64,000 bases of DNA from JAWLBM01 sp041687675 (GTDB taxonomy: Bacteria > Pseudomonadota > Alphaproteobacteria > Rhizobiales > Pleomorphomonadaceae). The position numbers were made by a program, and so were the translations under genes. The stretch covers positions 186,001 to 250,000 of the forward strand of contig JAWLBM010000001.1 of the NCBI GenBank assembly GCA_041687675.1. Reading direction: 5' to 3'. The notes under the pieces are model-generated. The model was not told where the DNA came from. It was given only the letters and a program-made list of their open reading frames with translations, and did not search any database. This document shows positions 1-8,744 of the stretch, piece after piece. The stretch's first letter is position 1. The number at the start of each line of letters is the position of its first letter.

Positions 1-2613
1 GATCTCCTCGACGCGGAAGCACTCGATGACGTCGCCCTGGCGCATGTCCTGGTAGTTCTCGAAGTTCATGCCGCATTCCTGGCCGGCATGGACTTCCTTG
101 ACGTCGTCCTTGAAGCGCTTGAGCGTCGCAAGCTTGCCCTCGTGGATGACCACGTTGTCGCGGATGAGGCGCACCGAGGCGCCGCGCTCGACCACGCCCT
201 CGACCACCCGGCAGCCGGCGACCTTGCCGACCTTGGTGATGTTGAACACCTCGAGGATCTCGGCGTTGCCGAGGAAGGTCTCGCGGCGCTCCGGCGAGAG
301 CAGGCCCGACATCGCCGCCTTCACGTCATCCACGAGGTTGTAGATGATGTTGTAGTAGCGGATCTCGATGCCGGCGCGCTCGGCGGCCTGGCGGGCCTGG
401 ACGTTGGCGCGGACGTTGAAGCCGATGATGGCCGCGCCGGACGCCTCCGCCAGGGTGACGTCGGACTCGGTCACGCCGCCGACGCCGCCGTGGATGATGC
501 GGGCCGCCACCTCCTCGGTGCCGAGCTTCTCCAGCGCGCCGCTGATCGCCTCGAGCGAGCCCTGCACGTCGGTCTTGACGACGAGCGGGAACTCCTTGCG
601 GCCGGCTGTCTGCAGGCCCTTCATCATCTGCTCGAGCGAGCCGCGGCCGGTGGTCTTCTGCAGGGTCTCGCGCTTGAGGCGGACACGGTACTCGGTGATC
701 TCGCGGGCGCGCGCCTCGTTCTCGACGACCGCCACGCGGTCGCCGGCCTCGGGCGTGCCCTGGAAGCCGAGCACCTCGACCGGCGTCGAGGGACCGGCGC
801 TCGGCACCTGCTGGCCGTGGTCGTCGAGCAGGGCGCGCACGCGGCCCCACTCGGTGCCGGCAACGACGATGTCGCCGACCTTCAGCGTGCCGCGGTCGAC
901 CAGCACCGAGGCCACGGCGCCGCGGCCCTTGTCGAGCTTGGCCTCGACCACGATGCCCTCGGCCGCCCGGTCGGGGTTCGCCTTCAGCTCGAGCAGTTCG
1001 GCCTGCAGCAGGATCGCCTCGAGCAGCTTGTCGAGGTTCATCTTCTTCAGCGCCGAGACCGGCACCTCGAGGACGTCGCCGCCCATCGCCTCGGTCTGCA
1101 CCTCGTAGCGCAGCAGGTCCGTGCGGACCCGGTCGGGATTGGCGTCGGGCTTGTCGATCTTGTTGATCGCCACGATCATCGGCACGCCGGCCGCGCGGGC
1201 GTGGCTGATCGCCTCGATCGTCTGCGGCATCACGCCGTCGTCGGCCGCGACCACCAGCACCACGATGTCGGTCACCTTGGCGCCGCGGGCGCGCATGGCG
1301 GTGAAGGCCGCGTGGCCCGGGGTGTCGATGAAGGTGATCTTCTGCCCGTTCATCTCCACCTGGTAGGCGCCGATGTGCTGGGTGATGCCGCCTGCCTCGC
1401 CGCCGGCGACGTTCGCCTGGCGCAGCGCGTCGAGCAGCGAGGTCTTGCCGTGGTCGACGTGGCCCATGATGGTCACGACCGGCGGGCGGGACACCTTGTC
1501 CTCCGCCGCGTCCGGCTCGGCGTAGAGACCCTCCTCGACGTCGGCCTCGGAGACGCGCTTCACGGTGTGGCCCATTCCGATCGCGATCAGTTCCGCCTTG
1601 TCGGCATCGATGACGTCGTTGATCTTGTGCATCTCGCCGTCCTTCATCAGCAGGCGGATGACGTCGACGGCGCGCTCGGCCATGCGGTTGGCGAGTTCCT
1701 GGATGGTGATCGCCTCGGGCAGCACCACCTCGCGCATCACCTTCTCGCGCGGGCCGGTCTGGCCGGCGCGCTTCTCCTTCTCGCGGCGGCGCTTCAGAGC
1801 GGCGAGCGAGCGGGCGCGGCCGCCCTCGTCGTCGGTCAGGGCGGCAGTGATGGTGAGCTTGCCGCCGCGGCGGTCGCCCTCGGTGCGCTTGACGGGCTTG
1901 GCCACCTCCGGCACGCGCTTCTTCAGCGCGGCGACGCCGGTGGTGCGGCGCGGCTCCTCCTCCTCCGGCACCAGGGTGCGGGCGCGGGTCGCCGGCGCGG
2001 CCTCGGCGGCCGGGCGGCGGGCAGGTTCCGCGGCGGGCGCGGCCGCGGCGGGAGCCTCGGCCGGCGCCTCCTCGGCCGGAGCCGGCTGCGGCGCGGATTC
2101 GCCCTCGGCGGCGCGACGGGCCTCTTCCTCGGCGTTGCGGGCGGCCTCGGCGGCCTCTCGCCTGGCGCGCTCCTCGGCCTCGGCCTTGGCTCTCACCTCC
2201 TCCTCGGCGCGGCGGCGGGCCTCCTCCTCGCTGCGCTTCTTCTCCTCGGCGTCGCGGATGCGCGCCTCGCGCAGGGCAGCCTCGCGCGCCTCGATCTCGT
2301 CCTGGCTCAGCGAGCGCAGCACCATGCCGCCCCGGTCCGGCCGGCGCTCGGGCGAGCGCGGCGCAGCGGCGGCCGCGGGAGCGGCCTCACGCCGCGGCCC
2401 GAGTCCCTCCGCAACGCGCGCGGGCGACGGCGCAGGAGCCGCGTCGCCGCTTCCGCGCGACTTCTTCTTCTCCACGACGACCGCCTTGGTCCGCCCGTGG
2501 CTGAAGCTCTGGCGCACCGTGCCCTGTTCGACCGTCCGCCGGCCGAGCGTCAGGGTGGGCTTCTTCGGCGTGACGGTCAGGGTCTTGTCGTCGGTGTTCT
2601 TCGTATCGCTCAT
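1..2613 (-). CDS. infB: Translation initiation factor IF-2 (3' end cut by window edge)
   Basis: GTPase that delivers fMet-tRNA to the 30S subunit and promotes subunit joining. The visible 871 codons start MSDTKNTDDK. A long charged, Ala/Glu/Arg-rich N-terminal region (roughly 60-300) is followed by the G domain with GHVDHGKT near residue 383, DTPGH near 428 and NKID near 481, then the C-terminal beta-barrels. The last visible residues (GDVIECFRVEEI) match the usual extreme C-terminus, so only a few residues and the stop lie beyond the left edge. It is the last gene of the rimP-nusA-ylxR-infB order and begins 7 bases after the ylxR stop, which suggests co-transcription. Confidence 0.98.
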   Translation of the reverse strand, partial: MSDTKNTDDKTLTVTPKKPTLTLGRRTVEQGTVRQSFSHGRTKAVVVEKKKSRGSGDAAPAPSPARVAEGLGPRREAAPAAAAAPRSPERRPDRGGMVLRSLSQDEIEAREAALREARIRDAEEKKRSEEEARRRAEEEVRAKAEAEERARREAAEAARNAEEEARRAAEGESAPQPAPAEEAPAEAPAAAAPAAEPARRPAAEAAPATRARTLVPEEEEPRRTTGVAALKKRVPEVAKPVKRTEGDRRGGKLTITAALTDDEGGRARSLAALKRRREKEKRAGQTGPREKVMREVVLPEAITIQELANRMAERAVDVIRLLMKDGEMHKINDVIDADKAELIAIGMGHTVKRVSEADVEEGLYAEPDAAEDKVSRPPVVTIMGHVDHGKTSLLDALRQANVAGGEAGGITQHIGAYQVEMNGQKITFIDTPGHAAFTAMRARGAKVTDIVVLVVAADDGVMPQTIEAISHARAAGVPMIVAINKIDKPDANPDRVRTDLLRYEVQTEAMGGDVLEVPVSALKKMNLDKLLEAILLQAELLELKANPDRAAEGIVVEAKLDKGRGAVASVLVDRGTLKVGDIVVAGTEWGRVRALLDDHGQQVPSAGPSTPVEVLGFQGTPEAGDRVAVVENEARAREITEYRVRLKRETLQKTTGRGSLEQMMKGLQTAGRKEFPLVVKTDVQGSLEAISGALEKLGTEEVAARIIHGGVGGVTESDVTLAEASGAAIIGFNVRANVQARQAAERAGIEIRYYNIIYNLVDDVKAAMSGLLSPERRETFLGNAEILEVFNITKVGKVAGCRVVEGVVERGASVRLIRDNVVIHEGKLATLKRFKDDVKEVHAGQECGMNFENYQDMRQGDVIECFRVEEI

Positions 2614-2620
2614 ACCGTGC

Positions 2621-3484
2621 TCAATCCTCGCCGGTCGTCTCGTCCGGGCCGCTTGTCGCGGCCGCATGCCCAGTCGACGACCAATCGTGCCGCGGGTCGC
2701 CGGAACCGTCTCGGGGTTCCCGGTTTCCCGCCATCCAGTCCGTCTCCGGTTCGCCCCCGCGGTAACGGGCGAGCGCGGCGGCGTTGTTCAGGAAGCTGGT
2801 ACTCGCCCCGCCGGCGAGCAGTGCAGCATGTATCACATTTGCTCCGCCCAATGCCAAATCCAATTCCGCGGCCGAGAACAAACCGGTCACGACGCGGGGA
2901 AGTTTCCCCGGCGGGATCGGGCTGGCCGCGGTCCCGCGTTCGGCATCGGGACCCTCTTCGATCGCCCCGTCGTCGGGGTCGTCGTCTTCGTCGTCGGGGA
3001 GGCCGCCGGCCCCGTCCGTCCACTCCTCGGCCTCGAGAAGCCGGCGCGCGCGCCGGCTCATCGCCTGCATCACCTTGCGGCGGCCGTCGTCGGCCGCCTC
3101 GAGCGCGTGCACCACCGCCACCACGCCGCCGCGCTCCAGCGCCGACGTGACCTTGCCGAAGCCGGTCACCACCAGGCCCGCCTTGCGGGCCATCGACAGC
3201 GACCCCAGCGCCCGCTCGGCCAGGAGCCGGTCGACCAGGTCGGGCAGGTCCGGCGAGGCGCTCGCCTCCGCCTTGAAGCCGCGCCCGAACAGCCGCTTGC
3301 GGACCGCCTGCTCGACCAGGTCGCGGCGACCGGTCACCCAGACGCCGCGGCCGGGAAGCTTGCCGGCGACGTCCGGGACCACGGTCCCGTCCGGCGCGCG
3401 GGCGAAGCGGATCAGCCGGTCCGGCGATCCCGCCTCGCGCGTCACCAGGCAGGTCCGCTCCACGGCCTCGCCGCGCCGAGCCAT
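2621..3484 (-). CDS. ylxR: YlxR-type RNA-binding protein with interrupted L7Ae-like domain
   Basis: Small RNA-binding protein of the nusA-infB operon; YlxR relatives in other bacteria bind RNase P RNA, but the role in Alphaproteobacteria is not settled. Residues 5-80 are the YlxR (DUF448) fold (RTC start and GRGVWV core). From about residue 95 (SMARKAGLVVTGFGKV) an L7Ae-like segment begins and seems to resume at about 198 (GLFSAAELDLALG). Between them lies a strongly acidic insert with DDEDDDPDD near 164. The tail after about 245 is low-complexity and unrecognised. The start is ATG, 32 bases after the nusA stop. The 287-residue length exceeds a plain YlxR protein of about 90. Confidence 0.9.
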   Translation of the reverse strand: MARRGEAVERTCLVTREAGSPDRLIRFARAPDGTVVPDVAGKLPGRGVWVTGRRDLVEQAVRKRLFGRGFKAEASASPDLPDLVDRLLAERALGSLSMARKAGLVVTGFGKVTSALERGGVVAVVHALEAADDGRRKVMQAMSRRARRLLEAEEWTDGAGGLPDDEDDDPDDGAIEEGPDAERGTAASPIPPGKLPRVVTGLFSAAELDLALGGANVIHAALLAGGASTSFLNNAAALARYRGGEPETDWMAGNREPRDGSGDPRHDWSSTGHAAATSGPDETTGED

Positions 3485-3516
3485 GCCGCCCCCGTCCTTT
3501 CCGCCGCGACCCCGGG

Positions 3517-5142
3517 TCAGGCCCGCTCCGCCTCGGCGGTCTCGCCGGTGTCCTCGTCGGCCTCGCCGGTGTCCTCGGCCTCGTCCTCCTCGGACGGCGG
3601 CTCGATCCAGCCCACGGCCACGCGGGCCGCCATCACGATCGCCTCGGCCTCGGCCCGCGAGACCTCGAGGCCCGACAGGGCGCCCGGGTGGCGGATCGCC
3701 TCGCCGGCCTTGCGCTCGGTCCAGCCGACCAGGTCGTCGGCGGCGCAGCCGGCGAGGTCCTCGACCGTCTTCACGCCGTCCTTGCCGAGGGCCACCATCA
3801 TTGCGGTGGTCACGCCCGGCACCTCGCGCACCGCGTCCTCGACGCCGAGGCGGATGCGCTCCTCGTCGAGCTCGCGCTCCTTCTCGTCGAGATAGTCCTG
3901 GGCGCGCGCCTGGATCTCCTCGGCGGTGTTCTCGTCGAAGCCCTCGATCGCCGCGATCTCGTCGCGGTCGACATAGGCGATCTCCTCGACCGAGGCGAAG
4001 CCCTCGGTGGCGAGCAGCTGCGCGACGACCTCGTCGACGTTGAGGGCGCTGGTGAACAGCTCGGTGCGCTCGGCGAACTCCTTCTGCCGGCGCTCGCGCT
4101 CCTCCTGCTCGGTGAGGATGTCGATCGCCCAGCCGGTCAGCTGCGAGGCGAGGCGGACGTTCTGGCCGCGCCGGCCGATCGCCAGCGACAGCTGCTCGTC
4201 CGGGACCACCACCTCGATGCGCTCGGCGTCCTCGTCGAGCACCACCTTGGACACTTCGGCCGGCTGCAGCGCGTTGACGATGAAGGTGGCCGCGTCCGGG
4301 TTCCAGGGAATGATGTCGATCTTCTCGCCCTGCAGTTCCTGGACGACCGCCTGGACGCGGCTGCCGCGCATGCCGACGCAGGCGCCGACCGGGTCGATCG
4401 AGCTGTCCTTCGAGATCACCGCGATCTTGGCGCGCGAGCCGGGGTCGCGGGCCACCGACTTGATGTCGATGATGCCGTCGTAGATCTCCGGGACCTCCTG
4501 GGCGAACAGCTTGGCCATGAACTGCGGGTGCGTGCGCGACAGGAACACCTGCGGGCCGCGCTGCTCGCGGCGCACATCGTAGATCAGGGCGCGGATGCGA
4601 TCGCCGTAGCGGTAGGTCTCGCGCGGGATGAGTTCGTCGCGGCGGACTATGGCCTCGCCGCGGCCGAGGTCGACGATGACGTTGCCGTACTCGACGCGCT
4701 TGACGGTGCCGTTGACGATCTCGCCGATGCGGTCCTTGTACTCGTCGAACTGGCGGTCGCGCTCGGCCTCGCGGACCTTCTGCACGATCACCTGCTTGGC
4801 CGACTGGGCGGCGATGCGGCCGAAGTCGATCGGCGGCAGCGGCTCGGAGATGAAGTCGCCGAGGCGGGCGGCCGGGTTGCGGTGCAGCGCCTCCTGCAGG
4901 TCGACCTCGGTGGCCGGGTTCTCCACGTTCTCGACGACCTGGAGCAGCCGCTGCAGCCGGATCTCGCCGCTGCGCGGGTTGATCTCGGCGCGGACGTCCG
5001 TCTCGGAGCCGTAGCGCGAGCGGGCCGCCTTCTGGATGGCGTCCTCCATCGCCGCGATCACGATCTGGCGGTCGATGGACTTCTCGCGCGCGACCGCATC
5101 GGCGATCTGCAGCAGTTCCAGTCGGTTCGCACTGACAGCCAT
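3517..5142 (-). CDS. nusA: Transcription termination/antitermination factor NusA
   Basis: Binds RNA polymerase and nascent RNA and modulates pausing, termination and antitermination. The 541 residues show the N-terminal polymerase-binding domain (LLQIADAVAREKSIDR), an S1 domain around 140-200 (GEIVNGTVKRVEYGNVIVDLG), two KH domains around 230-350 (DPVGACVGMRGSRV and LAIGRRGQNVRLASQL), and C-terminal helix-hairpin-helix repeats (ATEGFASVEEIA and EVPGVTTAMMVAL). It ends in an acidic Glu/Asp tail, as is usual in Alphaproteobacteria. It lies between rimP and ylxR in the conserved operon. Confidence 0.98.
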   Translation of the reverse strand: MAVSANRLELLQIADAVAREKSIDRQIVIAAMEDAIQKAARSRYGSETDVRAEINPRSGEIRLQRLLQVVENVENPATEVDLQEALHRNPAARLGDFISEPLPPIDFGRIAAQSAKQVIVQKVREAERDRQFDEYKDRIGEIVNGTVKRVEYGNVIVDLGRGEAIVRRDELIPRETYRYGDRIRALIYDVRREQRGPQVFLSRTHPQFMAKLFAQEVPEIYDGIIDIKSVARDPGSRAKIAVISKDSSIDPVGACVGMRGSRVQAVVQELQGEKIDIIPWNPDAATFIVNALQPAEVSKVVLDEDAERIEVVVPDEQLSLAIGRRGQNVRLASQLTGWAIDILTEQEERERRQKEFAERTELFTSALNVDEVVAQLLATEGFASVEEIAYVDRDEIAAIEGFDENTAEEIQARAQDYLDEKERELDEERIRLGVEDAVREVPGVTTAMMVALGKDGVKTVEDLAGCAADDLVGWTERKAGEAIRHPGALSGLEVSRAEAEAIVMAARVAVGWIEPPSEEDEAEDTGEADEDTGETAEAERA

Positions 5143-5225
5143 GGTCTCTTCGTCTCCTGGTCGGCCCCGCGGGGGGCCTGTCGAGGGGCGCCCGGGGCGG
5201 CCCGCTCACGTCCTCCGGCGCCGCC

Positions 5226-5828
5226 TCAGGTCTTCCCGGCCCTCAGCGATTCTCGGATCAATGCGTCGTTCAGCACCAGCTTGGCCTCCGACAGCGTGTC
5301 GAGGGGGAACCAGACCTCCTGGACCCCGGTCTCCAGCGACTGCAGGAGACGGACACCGCCCTCGGCGCGGCCCTCGCCGTCGCGGGTGCCGAGAAGCCAG
5401 CCGCGGAAGCGCTTGCGCCCCTCCAGCGGCACGGCGAGTTCGATCTTCGCCTCGAAGCCGGCCCAGCGGTCGAAGTCCGACCGGCGGGCGAGCGGCCGGT
5501 CGATGCCGGGCGACGACACCTCCAGATGGTAGGCCTTGTCGACCGGATCGTCCACGTCGAGCACCGGGGACACCGCCCTCGACACCGCCTCGCAGTCCTC
5601 CACCGACATGGTGCCGTCCGGACGCTCGGCCATGATCTGCAGGGTCAGCCCGTTCATGCCCAGGAGCCGCACCCGGACGAGCCGGTAGCCGAGGTCGGCC
5701 AGTACCGGCTCGACGATCGCCGCGATGCGCGCGTCGACGCCGGTCTCCGCGACGAGCCGCGGCTCGTCGAAGGGGCTCTCGACCGGGTGCCCGGCGAGGG
5801 GCGGGACATGCTCGTGCTCGGACGCCAT
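5226..5828 (-). CDS. rimP: Ribosome maturation factor RimP
   Basis: Assembly factor for the 30S subunit, acting before or with S12 and S19 binding. The 200 residues include an N-terminal alpha/beta domain (DARIAAIVEPVLADLGYRL), the conserved segment VEDCEAVSRAVSPVLD and the family signature YHLEVSSPGIDRPL near residue 113, followed by an SH3-like C-terminal domain. It is the first gene of rimP-nusA-ylxR-infB and is separated from upstream trmB by a terminator-like hairpin. The start is ATG with MASEHEH; an alternative start upstream is not supported. Confidence 0.96.
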   Translation of the reverse strand: MASEHEHVPPLAGHPVESPFDEPRLVAETGVDARIAAIVEPVLADLGYRLVRVRLLGMNGLTLQIMAERPDGTMSVEDCEAVSRAVSPVLDVDDPVDKAYHLEVSSPGIDRPLARRSDFDRWAGFEAKIELAVPLEGRKRFRGWLLGTRDGEGRAEGGVRLLQSLETGVQEVWFPLDTLSEAKLVLNDALIRESLRAGKT

Positions 5829-5886
5829 CGGGCGGATCGGGTTCCTGCTGGTTCGGCGACGCGCCTGCCCCGGTAGGGCCCTGATA

Positions 5887-5919
5887 AGAAAAAGGAGCGG
5901 GTCCCGTCGGGCCCCACTC
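5887..5919 (-). terminator. Intrinsic terminator or attenuator between trmB and rimP
   Basis: Read on the minus strand, an 11-base-pair stem with one mismatch and one G-T pair (GAGTGGGGCCC and GGGACCCGCTC, loop GAC) is followed directly by TTTTTCT. This is a textbook rho-independent terminator. It lies 58 bases before the rimP ATG and 67 bases after the trmB stop, so it either ends the trmB/metK side transcripts or attenuates transcription into rimP-nusA-infB. Confidence 0.8.
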
Positions 5920-5985
5920 CCAATCCGTCATCGAAGACGCATCAGAAATCGACTGACGGGGAGATAAACCCTCCGGGGTCGAAAA

Positions 5986-6729
5986 TCAAGGCTCGCCCGG
6001 ACCGCCCGCCGCGGCCGCCGGGCGCCGGCGCTCGAAGGCGAGGTAGGTCGGGCGCCGGCCTTCGCGCAGCGCCTTCGCCTCGTAGCGGGTCCCGGGCCAG
6101 CCGGGGAAGGGGGTCGTCCAGTCGGCCGGGCGGGTGGCGGTCCAGCGGAAGCCGGGATGGCCGCGCACGTGCTGCAGCGTCCAGTCGACGTAGCTGTCGA
6201 TGTCGGAGGCGAAGTGGAAGGCGCCGCCGGGCCTCAGCACCCGGGCGAGCCGCTGGAGGGTGTCCGGGCCGACGAAGCGGCGCTTCCAATGGCGGCGCTT
6301 CGGCCACGGGTCCGGGTAGAGGAGGCTCACCCGGTCGAGCGAGGCGCCGGGCAGCCAGTCGAGCACCTCGACGGCGTCGCGGTCGCTGAGGCGGACGTTC
6401 GCGAGCCCCCGCGCGTCCACCACGGCGAGCGCCTTGGCCATGCCGTTGAGAAAGGGCTCGACCCCGATGAAGCCGACGTCCGGCGCCTCCGCGGCGCGGT
6501 GCACCAGGTGCTCGCCGCCGCCGAAGCCGATCTCCAGCCGCACCGTGTCCGGGTCGTGGGGAAACAGGGCGCCGAGCCGGCCCGGGGGAGGCCCGTCCAT
6601 CGGCAGGGCGAGCCGCGGCAGCAGGGTCTCGATCCGCTCGGCCTGCCCGCTGCGCAGCGGCCGGCCCTTGCGGCGGCCGAAGAAGGCGGCCTCGCGCATC
6701 CCGGGGCCGTCGGCGGTCTCGTCGCTCAT
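5986..6729 (-). CDS. trmB: tRNA (guanine-46-N7)-methyltransferase TrmB
   Basis: SAM-dependent enzyme that makes m7G46 in tRNA. The sequence has the SAM motif I region LEIGFGGGEH near residue 66 and the TrmB hallmark YPDPWPKRRHWKRR near 145, followed by FHFASDIDSYVDW. I chose the ATG giving MSDETADG because the GAGG upstream is at least separated from it; the in-frame ATG 12 bases earlier (MPDPMSDE) directly abuts that GAGG and leaves no spacing. About 247 residues, normal for the family. It follows metK on the same strand with an 82-base gap. Confidence 0.94.
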   Translation of the reverse strand: MSDETADGPGMREAAFFGRRKGRPLRSGQAERIETLLPRLALPMDGPPPGRLGALFPHDPDTVRLEIGFGGGEHLVHRAAEAPDVGFIGVEPFLNGMAKALAVVDARGLANVRLSDRDAVEVLDWLPGASLDRVSLLYPDPWPKRRHWKRRFVGPDTLQRLARVLRPGGAFHFASDIDSYVDWTLQHVRGHPGFRWTATRPADWTTPFPGWPGTRYEAKALREGRRPTYLAFERRRPAAAAGGPGEP

Positions 6730-6811
6730 CGGGTCGGGCATCCTCGAGACGGCGCCGCCCGGCGCGGTGGGGCGCCGGGCGGCAGGGTGCGGCCGGCGGG
6801 CGGCCGCGGGT

Positions 6812-7990
6812 TCAGGCGAGGGCGGTCTTCAGGCTGTCGACCAGGTCGAGCCGCTCCCAGGAGAAGCCGCCGTCCGCGTCCGGCGCCCGGCCGAAGTGGC
6901 CGTAGGCGGAGGTGCGGGTGTAGATCGGCCGGTTGAGGCCGAGCCGCTCGCGGATGCCGCGCGGGCTCAGCTTCACGAATTCCGGGTCCGACAGCACCGC
7001 CTCGAGCCGGGCCGGGTCGACGTTGCCGGTGTCGTGCAGGTCGACGTAGATCGACAACGGGTCCGACACGCCGATGGCGTAGGAGACCTGGATGGTGCAG
7101 CGGTCGGCGAGGCCGGCGGCCACCACGTTCTTGGCGAGCCAGCGGGCCGCGTAGGCCGCCGAGCGGTCCACCTTGGTCGGGTCCTTGCCGGAGAAGGCGC
7201 CGCCGCCGTGCGGCGCCGCGCCGCCGTAGGTGTCGACGATGATCTTGCGGCCGGTGAGCCCGGCGTCGCCGTCGGGCCCGCCGATCACGAACTTGCCCGT
7301 CGGGTTGACGTGCCACCTGGTCCGCTCGGTGATCCAGCCGGAGGGCAGGGTCTCGAGGATGTAGGGCCGGACGATCGCCTCGACGTCGGAGGAGGTGAGA
7401 AAGGGGTCGACGTGCTGGGTCGAGAGCACCACCGACATCGCCTCGACCGGCACGCCGCGCTCGTAGCGCAGCGTGATCTGGCTCTTGGCGTCCGGGCCGA
7501 GGCTCTTCTCCCGGCCGCTCTTGCGGGCGGCGGCGAGGCGCTCGAGCACCTTGTGGGCGTAGTAGATCGGCGCCGGCATCAGTTCGGGCGTCTCGCGGCA
7601 GGCGTAGCCGAACATGATGCCCTGGTCGCCGGCGCCCTCGTCCTTGTTGCCGGCGGCATCGACGCCCTGGGCGATGTCGGCGGACTGCTTGTGCAGGAGC
7701 ACCTCGATGCGGGCCGTCTCCCAGTGGAAGCCGTCCTGCTCGTAGCCGATGTCGCGGATCGCCTCGCGGGCGAGCGCCTCGATGACGTCGGCGGTGATCG
7801 CCTCGGGGCCGCGGACCTCGCCGGCGATGACGACGCGGTTGGTCGTCGCCAGGGTCTCGCAGGCCACCCGCGCGTCGGGCTGCTGCCCGAGGAAGGCGTC
7901 GACGACGGTGTCGGAGATGCGGTCACAGACCTTGTCCGGGTGACCTTCGGATACGGATTCGCTGGTGAACTGGTAGTCCTGACGCGCCAT
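6812..7990 (-). CDS. metK: S-adenosylmethionine synthetase
   Basis: Makes SAM from methionine and ATP, supplying the many methyltransferases nearby. The 392-residue protein starts MARQDYQFTSESVSEGHPDK, carrying the N-terminal GHPDK motif at residues 16-20. The central hexapeptide-type motif GAGDQGIMFGYA lies near 119 and the P-loop-like GGGAFSGKDPTKVDRSAAY near 265. In-frame sequence upstream of this ATG (49 codons) lacks family similarity. The gene follows an XRE-type regulator, an arrangement shared with other Hyphomicrobiales. A GC-rich stem-loop lies about 30 bases upstream of the ATG. Confidence 0.97.
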   Translation of the reverse strand: MARQDYQFTSESVSEGHPDKVCDRISDTVVDAFLGQQPDARVACETLATTNRVVIAGEVRGPEAITADVIEALAREAIRDIGYEQDGFHWETARIEVLLHKQSADIAQGVDAAGNKDEGAGDQGIMFGYACRETPELMPAPIYYAHKVLERLAAARKSGREKSLGPDAKSQITLRYERGVPVEAMSVVLSTQHVDPFLTSSDVEAIVRPYILETLPSGWITERTRWHVNPTGKFVIGGPDGDAGLTGRKIIVDTYGGAAPHGGGAFSGKDPTKVDRSAAYAARWLAKNVVAAGLADRCTIQVSYAIGVSDPLSIYVDLHDTGNVDPARLEAVLSDPEFVKLSPRGIRERLGLNRPIYTRTSAYGHFGRAPDADGGFSWERLDLVDSLKTALA

Positions 7991-8020
7991 GTGGGTGTAC
8001 CCCGCAAAGTAGATCGTACG

Positions 8021-8037
8021 GCCGCCGACAGGGCGGC
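8021..8037 (-). promoter_or_regulatory. Hairpin in the metK leader
   Basis: A perfect 6-base-pair stem (GCCGCC and GGCGGC with a five-base loop) sits 31 bases upstream of the metK ATG in the 192-base gap to the XRE gene. I cannot match it to the SAM-II, SAM-V or SAM/SAH riboswitch consensus from memory, so it is recorded only as local structure. Confidence 0.3.
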
Positions 8038-8181
8038 GACCGTCGTTTTCACAACAGCGGCGAGTCACGTCAAGAGCGGAGCGCGAATGGAACGTCGTCG
8101 TCCCTCGCGGGGCACGGGTCCGGTCCCCGGCCGGCACAGTGCGCCGCGCCGTCCCCCGGGTCGGCGCGGCGGCCCGTCGGT

Positions 8182-8589
8182 TCAGGCCTCCTCGCCCTCG
8201 GAGAGCGACTGGACGAGGTCGACGATGCGCCGGCGCACCCGGGCATCCTTGATGCGGACGAAGGCCTTGTTGAGCGACAGACCCTCCGAACTCGACAGGA
8301 AGTCGACCACGTAGGAATGCGGCTGCTCGGCGAAACCGGCGGCCTCCTCGGGCGTGCCCGGCGCGTCCTCGAAGAAGAAGGAAACCGGGACCTTCAGCAC
8401 CGTCGCGATATGCTGAAGACGGCTGGCGCCGATCCGATTCGTGCCCTTTTCGTACTTCTGGATTTGCTGGAACGTAATTCCGAGAGCTTCGCCAAGTTTC
8501 TCCTGGCTCATCCCGAGCATCATTCGCCTTAGTCGAACGCGACTGCCGACGTGTACGTCGATCGGGTTCGGTGACTTTTTGCTTGCCAT
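8182..8589 (-). CDS. XRE-family transcriptional regulator
   Basis: DNA-binding protein of 135 residues. A single Cro/C1-type helix-turn-helix occupies about residues 15-70 (RLRRMMLGMSQEKLGEALGI, then FQQIQKYEKGTNRIGASRL). It is followed by a short hydrophobic stretch (VPVSFFFEDA) and a C-terminal helical region rich in Arg and Glu (VRRRIVDLVQSL). The start MASKKSPNPIDVHVGSR is preceded by GGAAA at 8 bases and by a markedly AT-rich region, so it probably has its own promoter. It lies between lnt and metK on the same strand; its target genes are unknown. Confidence 0.88.
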   Translation of the reverse strand: MASKKSPNPIDVHVGSRVRLRRMMLGMSQEKLGEALGITFQQIQKYEKGTNRIGASRLQHIATVLKVPVSFFFEDAPGTPEEAAGFAEQPHSYVVDFLSSSEGLSLNKAFVRIKDARVRRRIVDLVQSLSEGEEA

Positions 8590-8744
8590 TATTAGTTTCC
8601 GTTGCGGATTGACCCAGATTTTTATGTTATTGCCGGTGGGGACCCGCATATTCGGACGTCTTTTCTCCCTGACGGCTCGACGTTCTCATTCTTCTTCAGC
8701 ACAGTGCCTGTCCGGCATCTTTTGCCTGACCTGTCGATCCGCGG

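Noticed and set aside
88..3150. Very long open frame on the plus strand, antisense to infB and ylxR
   Set aside because: It mirrors the minus-strand genes codon for codon, its composition is Asp/His/Arg/Leu-repetitive, and it has no family similarity. In such GC-rich DNA, stops are rare in all frames.
7991..8181. Possible SAM riboswitch before metK
   Set aside because: Only a short GC hairpin is visible; I could not find the conserved cores of SAM-II, SAM-V or SAM/SAH elements. A covariance-model search would decide.
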